From positions 62,001-126,000 of the forward strand of contig JABCZH010000012.1 in NCBI GenBank assembly GCA_013289795.1: a stretch of DNA of 64,000 nucleotides, in the 5' to 3' direction. Origin of the DNA: Acidobacteriota bacterium (GTDB lineage Bacteria > Acidobacteriota > Terriglobia > Terriglobales > Acidobacteriaceae). This document shows positions 24,215-32,567 of this stretch, one piece after another. Both the position numbers and the translations under genes were made by a program. Position 1 is the first letter of the stretch, and each line of letters starts with the position of its first letter. The notes beneath the pieces were generated by a model. The model was not told the origin of the DNA and did no database searches. It saw only the letters and a list, made by a program, of their open reading frames with translations.

Positions 24215-26368
24215 ATGTTCCGGTCTTGTTTACAGTCACTGGTGCTCCGGCGGGCAGTCTTGTTCTTGCTGCTGATTGCCTTGTTTCGACCAGGCTTTCT
24301 GGCCGCCCAGACTGGGGATGGGGAGGGAATCCTGTCGGCGCAACCGCGGGATCGCATCACCGGCTACATTGATGACGAGCGGACGATCGTGTTGCGTGGC
24401 AACCGGCACCCGTTGGCAACGGCCGCCAACGACGCCGGGGTGGTCTCGGACTACTACCCGATGGAGCGTATGATTCTGGCTTTGAAGCCGGATGCAGCCC
24501 AGCAAGCCGCGCTGGAACAGTTGGTCACGGCGCAACATGACCCCGCGTCTCCTTACTATCACCGGTGGCTTACGCCGGAGGAATATGGCGAGCGCTTCGG
24601 AGTATCAGAAAACGACCTGGCGCAGATCGTGGAGTGGTTGGGATCGCATGGACTGGAATCGCTGGACTCCGGGCCCGGACGCAATTCGATTGTCTTCAGC
24701 GGCACGGCTGCACAGGTCGAGGAAGCGTTTCACACTCAGATTCATGCCTATCAGGTGAATGGCGAACTGCATCATGCCAACGCCAGTGATCCGGAGATTC
24801 CCGATGCGCTGTCAGAAGTTGTGGCGGGGATTGTTTCGCTGCATGACTTCCGCAGTGAGCCGATGCACACCGCGCTGCAATCGCCGGTGACCGAGTTTTC
24901 CGCCGGCACTACGCACTACATGGCGCCGACGGACTTTGCGACTATCTACGATGTTGCGCCGCTCTATCAGCAAGGCATCGACGGCAGCGGGCAGAGCATC
25001 GCCATTGTGGGACGTTCGAATATCAAGATCGCCGATGTACGGCAATTCCGCAGCAGGTTCGGGCTGCCAGCCAACGATCCGCAGATCATTGTGAATGGCG
25101 TGAACCCGGGGGTGCTTGCTTCTGGAGAGGAATCGGAAGCTGTGCTTGACGTGGAGTGGTCAGGGGCGGTGGCGAAAAAGGCGACCATAAAGTTTGTGGT
25201 TTCGGCATCTACTAATACCAGCGACGGAACCTATTTATCGGCGCAATACATCGTGAATCACAATCTTGCGCCGGTGATGAGCATGAGTTTTGGATTGTGC
25301 GAAGCTGCGCTGGGAGCTTCGGGAAACAGCTTTATCAATAGCTTGTGGCAACAGGCGGCAGCGCAGGGCATCAGCGTCTTCGTTTCTTCGGGGGATAGCG
25401 GGGCAGCGGGGTGCGATGCTTCATCGGCCACTCATGCTACGCACGGGCGCGGAGTCAACGGCTTATGCTCTACCCCTTACAGCACATGCGTGGGAGGCAC
25501 ACAGTTCAGCGACAGTAACTACAGCCTGTATTGGGCGCCGTCGAATGCCGCGACCATGGGGTCTGCGCTCAGTTACATTCCGGAGGCGGTGTGGAATGCG
25601 AGCGGAGCGTCAGGCTTGTGGTCGGGTGGTGGCGGAATCAGCGCTTCTTACGCGAAACCATCGTGGCAGAACGGCGTCGGCGTTCCGGGGGATGGCAAGC
25701 GGGATGTGCCGGATGTTTCGTTGACGGCGGCAGTGCATGACGGGTACTTGATCTTTATGAATGGCAACAATTTGGTGTGCGGGGGAACGTCGGCGGCTTC
25801 GCCGTCGTTTGCCGGGCTGATGGCGCTGGTGGTCGAAGGGCGGGGGGCACGGCAGGGCAATGCCAATCCCGTTCTTTATTCATTGGCGAACAATCAGAGA
25901 TTTGGAGGCGCGGCAGTGTTTCATGATGTTAAGACGGGCAATAATTCCGTGCCCGGGGTCACCGGGTTTAGTGCAGTCGCAGGATATGATCTGGCCACGG
26001 GACTGGGTTCGGTGGATGCGGATGTTCTGGTCAACCATTGGAAAGATGCGGCGGGAGCGGCGGCGATTCACTTGAGCGTGTTGTCGAGCGCAGTTTCTAT
26101 TGCGCGAGGAGCCAGCGCCAAGGTGACCGCACGGGTTAGTTTGAGCGGCGGTTTTGATGCGCCCGTTGCGCTCGCGGTTAAGGGATTGCCGGCGGGCGTT
26201 TCCGCGACTCTTGCTCCGGTCTCTTTAGCAGCCCCTGGCGCGGGGACTGCGGTATTAACGCTGACATCCACGGCAAACACTGCGCCGGGAAAGTACACCG
26301 CGACGGTCTCGGCTGTGGGCGGGTCCGGGGTCGCGCAGAACGCAGTGGTTAGTTTGACTGTGAATTAG
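24215..26368 (+). CDS. sedolisin-type (S53) protease with pro-domain and Ig-like C-terminus
   Basis: 717 residues; TGGAGG precedes the ATG. Signal peptide (VLFLLLIALFRPGFLAAQ), then a pro-kumamolisin activation domain (about residues 60-200, SPYYHRWLTPEEYGERFGVS), then the S53 catalytic domain. The sedolisin catalytic set is visible: E308-x-x-x-D312 in EAVLDVEW, oxyanion Asp394 in SSGDSGAAG and Ser526 in GGTSAASPSFAG. The last 100 residues are an immunoglobulin-like domain (VTARVSLSGGFDAPVAL). Secreted acid protease expected. The 11-bp sequence GGTTAGTTTGA occurs twice within its 3' end, 213 bp apart. Confidence 0.92.
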   Translation: MFRSCLQSLVLRRAVLFLLLIALFRPGFLAAQTGDGEGILSAQPRDRITGYIDDERTIVLRGNRHPLATAANDAGVVSDYYPMERMILALKPDAAQQAALEQLVTAQHDPASPYYHRWLTPEEYGERFGVSENDLAQIVEWLGSHGLESLDSGPGRNSIVFSGTAAQVEEAFHTQIHAYQVNGELHHANASDPEIPDALSEVVAGIVSLHDFRSEPMHTALQSPVTEFSAGTTHYMAPTDFATIYDVAPLYQQGIDGSGQSIAIVGRSNIKIADVRQFRSRFGLPANDPQIIVNGVNPGVLASGEESEAVLDVEWSGAVAKKATIKFVVSASTNTSDGTYLSAQYIVNHNLAPVMSMSFGLCEAALGASGNSFINSLWQQAAAQGISVFVSSGDSGAAGCDASSATHATHGRGVNGLCSTPYSTCVGGTQFSDSNYSLYWAPSNAATMGSALSYIPEAVWNASGASGLWSGGGGISASYAKPSWQNGVGVPGDGKRDVPDVSLTAAVHDGYLIFMNGNNLVCGGTSAASPSFAGLMALVVEGRGARQGNANPVLYSLANNQRFGGAAVFHDVKTGNNSVPGVTGFSAVAGYDLATGLGSVDADVLVNHWKDAAGAAAIHLSVLSSAVSIARGASAKVTARVSLSGGFDAPVALAVKGLPAGVSATLAPVSLAAPGAGTAVLTLTSTANTAPGKYTATVSAVGGSGVAQNAVVSLTVN

Positions 26369-26726
26369 GGGTCGTGAGCGTGTGCCGCGCCCGAGCCGAT
26401 CGTGGTTGAGTAGGGCTCTCTCGACCTACTTTCTCATTTAATCCAAGTCGATTTTCTGCAGCACCGTCTTCGCCTACGTCGAGTAATGGCCAACACTACA
26501 AGTCTCATAAACCCAGACCGACCCATGGCGCCTGTTCGCCTCCGGACATCACGGTTCGACTGTGGACACCTTTGAGGGAGAGCCGTGTTCTCTTATCTCT
26601 GTACTATCAGTGGTTTAGGCCTGCACTATATTGGTGAGAGCATTGCACGCAGCTTTGCAGCGGATCTGATCCGTTTTGACTTGTATCGGCCCGCGGAATC
26701 AGCTTGCCCAGGAGGACGAACCTGAG
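26369..26726. other. intergenic region without recognised gene
   Basis: 358 bp between the protease and the ABC permease. No coding frame with family similarity; AGGAGG at 26710-26715 is the ribosome site of the next gene. No terminator hairpin with T-tract was found after the protease. Confidence 0.5.
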
Positions 26727-29210
26727 ATGATCGGCCTCGCACAGGACGTTCGCTACGCGCTGCGGCAGTTGCGCAAGAGCCCTGGCTTCACTACGGTCAC
26801 GGTTCTCACTTTAGCCCTCGGCATCGGAGCTAATACCGCCATCTTTAGTGTGGTGAACGGAGTATTGCTGAACCCCTTACCGTTCCGCGATGCCAGCCGT
26901 ATCGTCTCCATGTTCGAGGCGTCGCCGAACTTTTTCAAAGGCTCGATTTCTTATCCCAACTTTGTTGATTGGCAGCGCGACAATCGTTCCTTTGAGGCCA
27001 TGGCCGCATACCGCGCGACCGATGGCAGCATCACGGGCGTTAGCCAGCCGGAGAATGTGCAGGCGGAGCGGGTGTCTGCAAACTTCTTTTCGATTCTCGG
27101 GGTGAACCCAATCCTGGGACGTAATTTCACTTCCGAAGAAGATCGGCGTGGCGCCAGCCCCATGGCCCTGATCTCGGAAGGGTTGTGGAAGCGAAAGTTC
27201 GGTTCGGACCGGAACGTGATTGGCCAACGGCTCATCGTGGCGGGGCAGCCGCGCACGATCATCGGCGTCATTCCCGCTGCGTTTCGATTGCATGTCTTCA
27301 ACTTCAGAACCGCCGATGTGTACGAAGCCATCGGGGAAGACGCCGATCCGACTTTTTACCTCCGGGATTCGTATCGGGGCATGGATGCGATTGGCTTGTT
27401 GAAGTCCGGGGTCACGCTGGCGCAGGCGAGTGACGATATGAAGCGAGTGAATGCCGGCCTGGCTGCTGCCTACCCCAACGTTGACGGCAATATCAAGACC
27501 AACATCATCCCTTTGAAAGACAATATCGTTGGTGACATGCGGCCGGCGCTGCTGGTGCTGCTGGGGGCGGTGGGATTCGTCTTACTGATTGCCTGTGTGA
27601 ATGTTGCCAATCTGCTGCTTGCCCGGTCAACCGCCCGCCAGCGCGAGTTCTCGGTGCGTGCCGCGCTGGGTGCGGGGCAGATGCGGATTCTGCGCCAACT
27701 GCTTACCGAAAGCGTTCTGCTGTCGGCGCTGGGCGGCGGGTTCGGGCTGATTCTGGCGAAGTGGGGAACCGCCGCGGCGCTTTTGGCGATCCCGGAAACG
27801 GTTCCGCGTGCCGAGGAAATCGGAATCGATTTTCGGGTGCTGCTTTTCACCATTTTGGTTTCGGTGCTTACCGGAATCATGTTTGGCTTGTTGCCTGCGA
27901 TAAGGATGTCGCGGACCGACATCAGTGGAAGCCTCAAGGACAGCGGGCGCGCCATCTCCGGCCCCCGCACACGCATGCAGTCTGCCCTAGTGATGGGCGA
28001 AATGGCGATGGCGCTGGTGCTGCTGGTGGGCGCGGGGCTGATGTGCCGCACCCTGGTGCAATTGTGGAAAGTCGATCCTGGCTTCGATCCGCGCAACCTG
28101 TCGCGTTTTGCAGTGACGCCACCGCCTTCTTTAAAAAATCAATCTTCGGATGCGATCCGCTCTGCGGTTCGGCAAATCAGCGCGACGCTCCATAGTGTGC
28201 CGGGAGTTGAGGCCGTGTCCTTGCATGATGGCGATATGCCCATGGAATACGACAATGAGAGGGGTTTTTTGCTCGAAGGGCAAGAGCTACCCACCGAGCG
28301 ATCCAGGGATATTCAGCAGACTTTGGATCACATCGTAGAACCCGAGTATCTGAACACCATGCGCATTCCCCTCCTTCGGGGCCGCTTCCTAAGTGACGAG
28401 GACAATGAGAACGCTGCGCGCGTGGTGGTGATTGACGCCAGCTTCGCGCAACAATATTTCGCCGGCCAGGACCCCATCGGCAAACACATCCGCACTTTTG
28501 AATTCGACAGCGACTCCAACCAACGCGTCGTTCCTCTGCTGATTGTTGGTGTGGTGGGGCATGTGAATCAGTGGGGACTCGCCGACGACGGCAGCCGTCC
28601 CCTGCAAGCCGAGATGTACCGGCCAATCATGCAAAACGGGCCCATTGACACCAAGGATCTCGCCCAGGGATTTAATGTGTTTGTTCGCTCCAAAACGCCG
28701 CTTGCCCCTGGAGCTTTTTTCGAGTCGATTCGCCAGAAACTCCTGGCGAGCAATCGGGACATGATCGTTTACGACAACCAATCCGAGGAGCAAGTGATGG
28801 CGGACTCCATCGCCAGCCAGCGTTTCTCTGTCCTGCTGCTGGGCGCATTTGCAGGGCTGGCTCTGTTGCTGGCTGGCACGGGAATCTATGGCGTGCTGTC
28901 GTACCTGGTCGGGCAGCGTACGCGGGAAATCGGCGTTCGCGTGGCGCTGGGGGCGCAGCGATTTGATGTGCTGCGCATGGTGCTGCAAGACGGAGCGCGC
29001 ATGGCGCTGGCCGGCACGGCGATTGGAATCGTCGCCGCCCTGGGATTGACCCGACTGATGGCGAGCATGCTGTTCGGGGTTAAGCCGACCGACCCGATTA
29101 CATTCGGCTTGGTCGCGGTGGTTTTGTGCGCTATCGCCTTATTGGCAGGTTATGTGCCTGCGCGGCGCGCGGCGAAGGTCGATCCCATGGTGGCGCTGCG
29201 ATACGAGTAA
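26727..29210 (+). CDS. ADOP-type ABC transporter permease (MacB-like)
   Basis: 827 residues from the ATG at 26727; a longer frame from 26676 has no ribosome site. The opening DVRYALRQLRKSPGFTTVTV is the hallmark of acidobacterial duplicated orphan permeases. Two FtsX/MacB units are visible, each with a periplasmic MacB_PCD domain and TM bundle: TALGIG-type helix at residue 25-45, ARQREFSVRAALGAGQMRIL near 310 and TREIGVRVALGAQRFDVL near 730, ending in PARRAAKVDPMVALRYE. No ATPase is encoded here, as usual for this family. Function (efflux or lipoprotein-related) is unknown. Confidence 0.93.
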   Translation: MIGLAQDVRYALRQLRKSPGFTTVTVLTLALGIGANTAIFSVVNGVLLNPLPFRDASRIVSMFEASPNFFKGSISYPNFVDWQRDNRSFEAMAAYRATDGSITGVSQPENVQAERVSANFFSILGVNPILGRNFTSEEDRRGASPMALISEGLWKRKFGSDRNVIGQRLIVAGQPRTIIGVIPAAFRLHVFNFRTADVYEAIGEDADPTFYLRDSYRGMDAIGLLKSGVTLAQASDDMKRVNAGLAAAYPNVDGNIKTNIIPLKDNIVGDMRPALLVLLGAVGFVLLIACVNVANLLLARSTARQREFSVRAALGAGQMRILRQLLTESVLLSALGGGFGLILAKWGTAAALLAIPETVPRAEEIGIDFRVLLFTILVSVLTGIMFGLLPAIRMSRTDISGSLKDSGRAISGPRTRMQSALVMGEMAMALVLLVGAGLMCRTLVQLWKVDPGFDPRNLSRFAVTPPPSLKNQSSDAIRSAVRQISATLHSVPGVEAVSLHDGDMPMEYDNERGFLLEGQELPTERSRDIQQTLDHIVEPEYLNTMRIPLLRGRFLSDEDNENAARVVVIDASFAQQYFAGQDPIGKHIRTFEFDSDSNQRVVPLLIVGVVGHVNQWGLADDGSRPLQAEMYRPIMQNGPIDTKDLAQGFNVFVRSKTPLAPGAFFESIRQKLLASNRDMIVYDNQSEEQVMADSIASQRFSVLLLGAFAGLALLLAGTGIYGVLSYLVGQRTREIGVRVALGAQRFDVLRMVLQDGARMALAGTAIGIVAALGLTRLMASMLFGVKPTDPITFGLVAVVLCAIALLAGYVPARRAAKVDPMVALRYE

Positions 29211-29262
29211 TCGCTCACAAATACCTCAGCATGATTCTCATCAGCCGAGGCGGACCATGCTG

Positions 29263-29300
29263 AGGTGACCGCGCGGGTTAGTTTGACGGTGAATTAGGGG
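29263..29300 (+). pseudogene. scar of a second protease-like 3' end
   Basis: GTGACCGCGCGGGTTAGTTT followed by GACGGTGAATTAGGGG encodes VTARVSLTVN and a stop. The first half equals the protease at 26122-26144 and the second half equals its last codons at 26347-26371. The join is exactly at the GTTAGTTTGA sequence that occurs twice in the protease gene, so this looks like a deletion product between direct repeats. Confidence 0.65.
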
Positions 29301-29345
29301 CGCAGATGACGGCCTCATCTGACCGGAGCAGAAGCAAAGGATGGA

Positions 29346-29912
29346 TCACATCGCAGAGGTGACCCAAGGCGGCTTTGGCTCGAACCATTGATTTCCTGTT
29401 GTGCTCAGGATCGCTATGAGGCGATAGCCATCCTGCGTAGAGTTGTCGAACAGGATGGTGTGATCCGCACGTTTTATTGCGATTGGGAGATTTTCAAAGC
29501 TGCGGCTGTAGCGTCGTTGAACGTCTTCCTGTGCGACATCGTGTCCTCCCGCCAATACCCGATTCCTGATTCGAGCCAGGTTGATCTCTACGTTCTCTGT
29601 TCCGATGTAAACCAACACGATTTCGAAGCCACAATTTCTTGCCTCCAGCGTCATTCGCAGATAATTTCTTCCCGCCAGCGTCGTCTCGACCACGAAACTC
29701 TCGCCATTCTTTAGGTGCTCCTTCGCAGATTGGAGAACGTGGCGTGCCGCTGCGATTGGAAACAGCGCGGATGCCTGCGTCTGGAGCGTATTCGCTACGG
29801 CATCAGGATCGAGGAGTGGAATTTCTTTAAATATATCGGAGTTCCAGCGGGTCAACGTAGTCTTGCCAGGGCCGTTTGCTCCGGCAATGAAGGTTAGCGT
29901 GGGACGAATCAC
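29346..29912 (-). CDS. zeta-toxin family P-loop kinase
   Basis: 188 residues. Walker A GANGPGKTTL (residues 11-20), LLDPDAVANTLQ, a conserved Arg/Thr segment FVVETTLAGRNYLRMT and the helix NLARIRNRVLAGGHDVAQED are typical of zeta toxins and related AAA proteins. Zeta toxins phosphorylate UDP-N-acetylglucosamine sugars and stop wall synthesis; whether this member does so is an inference. It overlaps by 4 bp (ATGA) with the small gene upstream. Confidence 0.88.
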   Translation of the reverse strand: MIRPTLTFIAGANGPGKTTLTRWNSDIFKEIPLLDPDAVANTLQTQASALFPIAAARHVLQSAKEHLKNGESFVVETTLAGRNYLRMTLEARNCGFEIVLVYIGTENVEINLARIRNRVLAGGHDVAQEDVQRRYSRSFENLPIAIKRADHTILFDNSTQDGYRLIAILSTTGNQWFEPKPPWVTSAM

Positions 29913-30133
29913 CGGGAAGGAGAAGCGGACTTCTTCTGGCGCCCGGCGAGAATCTCTTGCAATCGCTTTCTCTCAATGGCGACGCCCGCACGGGCGGCCT
30001 GCGCCATCTTTTGAGCCATTTCCTTTAGGTCACCAGTCACAAACCAAGGATACTCCAAAACCGGGGTTCGGAAGATGATTTTGGCATCCGTAGAATCAGT
30101 GGCTTGGCAGACTCTGTGAGACGGTTCGACCAA
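29909..30133 (-). CDS. probable antitoxin of the zeta toxin (TTG start)
   Basis: About 74 residues if the TTG at 30133 is used; no in-frame ATG gives a sensible protein. The product (DAKIIFRTPVLEYPWFVTGD, then LKEMAQKMAQAARAGVAIER, KRLQEILAGRQKK) is helical and charged, of the size of small partners found before zeta toxins. The ATGA overlap with the toxin start supports a two-gene module. The start codon is the weak point. Confidence 0.55.
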   Translation of the reverse strand: MVEPSHRVCQATDSTDAKIIFRTPVLEYPWFVTGDLKEMAQKMAQAARAGVAIERKRLQEILAGRQKKSASPSR

Positions 30134-30286
30134 CTCACTCGCCCTTTTTGGGCTGCTGTTACAATGCCTTGTTTCCCGGCATTCTGAGAACCTCTGGGGC
30201 CACGATAACGTATCAGTCGTGTGGTGTTGAGCCCGGATGCTGTGGAGTCGATGTCCGGGAGTGCCTAGGTTTTCTGGGAGTGCCGG

Positions 30287-30886
30287 TTGGAAGACGCCCA
30301 AATCGCTGCATTGCTCGTTCGTCGCTGCGTTGCCGGCGATGCGGTGGCGTGGGAGGAGATCGTACAGCGCTATAACCGGCGCATTTACAACATCTGCTAT
30401 CGTTTCGCGGGATCGGCGGATGATGCGCAGGATCTGACGCAGGAAGTCTTCATCAAAATGTACCGGACGTTGAAAACCTATGATGTGGAACGCGGCGCGT
30501 TCATGACCTGGGTGACGACCATCACGCGCAACCTGCTGGTGGACCATTTCCGCAAGACCAAGCAGGACCGGATGACGGAATCTTTGGATGGGACGGCGTC
30601 AGAACATGAGGATGCCATGCCGTTGAGCGAGCGGATTCCGGATCTGGCTCCGACGCCGGATACGCGGGCGCAGAGCCAGCAGGTGGGGGAAGTGGTACAG
30701 CGGGCGTTGACGAAGCTGTCCCCGGACCTTCGGGAAGCAGTGATTTTAAGGGACTTACACGATATGGACTATCGTGACATTGCCACGGTACTAAAGGTAC
30801 CGGAGGGGACCGTCAAATCGAGAATTAACCGCGGGCGAGCGGAACTTGCACGCCTGCTCCAACGTACATATAAACAGGTGATGTAA
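30287..30886 (+). CDS. ECF sigma factor (RpoE/SigW-type)
   Basis: 199 residues, TTG start at 30287 with TGGGAG before it. Sigma-2 region: RRCVAGDAVAWEEIVQRYNR, YRFAGSADDAQDLTQEVFIK and WVTTITRNLLVDHFRKTKQD. Sigma-4 region: LREAVILRDLHDMDYRDIAT followed by VPEGTVKSRINRGRAEL. It directs RNA polymerase to an envelope-stress-type regulon and is controlled by the anti-sigma gene that overlaps its stop codon (TAATG). Confidence 0.94.
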   Translation: MEDAQIAALLVRRCVAGDAVAWEEIVQRYNRRIYNICYRFAGSADDAQDLTQEVFIKMYRTLKTYDVERGAFMTWVTTITRNLLVDHFRKTKQDRMTESLDGTASEHEDAMPLSERIPDLAPTPDTRAQSQQVGEVVQRALTKLSPDLREAVILRDLHDMDYRDIATVLKVPEGTVKSRINRGRAELARLLQRTYKQVM

Positions 30887-31647
30887 TGGCAGCGGAATCC
30901 CATAACGATATGCAGTGCAACGAGTTTGATGCGTTGCTCAGCGACGCCATCGACAAGATGCTGACTGGGCCCAAGGCGGAAGCCTTTTTGGCCCACGGCA
31001 AGACTTGCGCAGTGTGCGGGCCGTTGCTGGCAGAGGCGGAGATCGGCAAGCACTGGCTGGAACAGCTGGTGGAAGTCGAGCCTCCGGCCATGCTGATGCA
31101 CAATATTCTGGCTGCGACCGTTGGCATCGATACGGCGCGCATGCGCGGTGCGGCGACGGTTCCGGTTCGGGCGTCGTGGTTTGAGCGGATGGCGGAATGG
31201 GGCCGGATGGTGGTCAGTCCGGTGGCCAACGTCGCCCGGCAGCCGCGTTTTGCGATGTCATTCGGAATGGCATTCTTCTCGCTCTCGATTTCGCTCAGCC
31301 TGGCTGGAGTGAAGTTGAGCGATGTTCGTCATGCTGACCTACGACCGAGCGCGATTAAGAGGACGTACTATGAGACCAGCGGCCGGGTGGTGAAGTACTA
31401 CGAGAACATCCGGTTTGTGTATGAAATTGAATCGCGTGTGCGCGAATTCAAACGCGCTACCACGCCTGCGGAACCCGCTCCGCAGAAAAAGGACAACCCA
31501 AAGAACGACAATACCAGTGGACAACCCGATGAAAAGCAGCAACGCAACTACAGTCAGGGAGAGCGCCAGGTAATGCTGGCCGGTCTTTCTGATAACCCGC
31601 CTGTAGTGGAGTTCGCAAATCTGGCCACACTCAGGAGGATTTCATGA
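30886..31647 (+). CDS. zinc-finger anti-sigma factor, membrane-bound
   Basis: 253 residues. The N-terminal zinc-binding anti-sigma motif is present: C11, H37-x3-C41-x2-C44. One transmembrane helix (FAMSFGMAFFSLSISLSLAG, about 124-145) follows, then an outer region rich in charged residues. It sequesters the ECF sigma at the membrane. It overlaps the sigma gene by one base and the next gene by four, so the whole unit is one operon. Confidence 0.9.
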   Translation: MAAESHNDMQCNEFDALLSDAIDKMLTGPKAEAFLAHGKTCAVCGPLLAEAEIGKHWLEQLVEVEPPAMLMHNILAATVGIDTARMRGAATVPVRASWFERMAEWGRMVVSPVANVARQPRFAMSFGMAFFSLSISLSLAGVKLSDVRHADLRPSAIKRTYYETSGRVVKYYENIRFVYEIESRVREFKRATTPAEPAPQKKDNPKNDNTSGQPDEKQQRNYSQGERQVMLAGLSDNPPVVEFANLATLRRIS

Positions 31648-32567
31648 ATTGCGCCAACCACCCCGATATTGCCGCAGTGGCTTATTGCCGCACTTGCGGA
31701 AAACCGTTGTGCGCATCCTGCACGCGTGATGTGAAAGGCGTGATCTATTGCGAGAACTGTCTGGCTGACCGGTTAGCAGGAGTGCAGCCAACCATCACTC
31801 CGACGTTGCCGGGAGTGGTTTCTTCGGCGCCAGTGACGCCGAGTTCCGGGCCGAATCCGGCTGTGGCTGGCATTCTGGCCGGATTCTTTCCTTTCGGCGT
31901 GGGCGCAGTTTACTGCGGCCAGTATGCCAAGGGCCTGGCTCATTTGCTGATTTTCTTTGGATTGGTTTATGGCGCGAGCAACTCGGACAGCCTGGATTGG
32001 CTTTTCGGAATTGGCATTGCGTTCTTCTATGTATGGCAGATCATCGATGCAGTGCGGACGGCGCATGCAGTCTCGGCCGGTCAGCCTGCGCCTGATCCGC
32101 TGGGACTGGGCCAGGCATTCGGCGCGGGAGAGAAAGTGGATGCCGCCAAGATTCCAGTGGCTGCCGTGGTGCTGATTGGGCTCGGCATACTCTTCCTGTT
32201 GCAAAACATGGGTGTGTTTGAGTTCAGCGTAGGCCGAATTGCGCCGTTCTTGGCGATCGCGCTGGGACTTTGGCTGTTCGCCAAGCGCTGGGGATGGATT
32301 CACTCCAATCGAATCTACAGTTACAGAGACCGGATGCGCGGATTGACCGGGCCGGTGGTGCTGGTGACGCTGGGAGTGCTTTCGCTGATCGAGGACATGG
32401 GCGGTCCGCGCTGGCACCGTACCTGGCCGATCTTGCTGCTGGCGATTGGGGTCACCAAGTTGCTGGAGCGGCAGGGACCGACGGCGCCTCCGCCTTCGAT
32501 GCCGGGTTCTACCGGCGCGGGTAGCAGTGAGGTTCAGCCGCCGGTGAGTGAGGTGCACAATGGCTAG
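31644..32567 (+). CDS. B-box zinc-finger membrane protein with LiaF-like helices
   Basis: 307 residues. CRTCGKPLCASC and YCENC form a B-box-type zinc finger at residues 1-40. About six hydrophobic helices follow: a TM2-like pair (GILAGFFPFGVGAVYCGQYA) and LiaI/LiaF-like helices (VAAVVLIGLGILFLLQNMGV and GPVVLVTLGVLSLIEDMGG). Start overlaps the anti-sigma stop (ATGA). The likely role is envelope stress sensing with the next gene product; this is inferred from context. Confidence 0.82.
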   Translation: MNCANHPDIAAVAYCRTCGKPLCASCTRDVKGVIYCENCLADRLAGVQPTITPTLPGVVSSAPVTPSSGPNPAVAGILAGFFPFGVGAVYCGQYAKGLAHLLIFFGLVYGASNSDSLDWLFGIGIAFFYVWQIIDAVRTAHAVSAGQPAPDPLGLGQAFGAGEKVDAAKIPVAAVVLIGLGILFLLQNMGVFEFSVGRIAPFLAIALGLWLFAKRWGWIHSNRIYSYRDRMRGLTGPVVLVTLGVLSLIEDMGGPRWHRTWPILLLAIGVTKLLERQGPTAPPPSMPGSTGAGSSEVQPPVSEVHNG

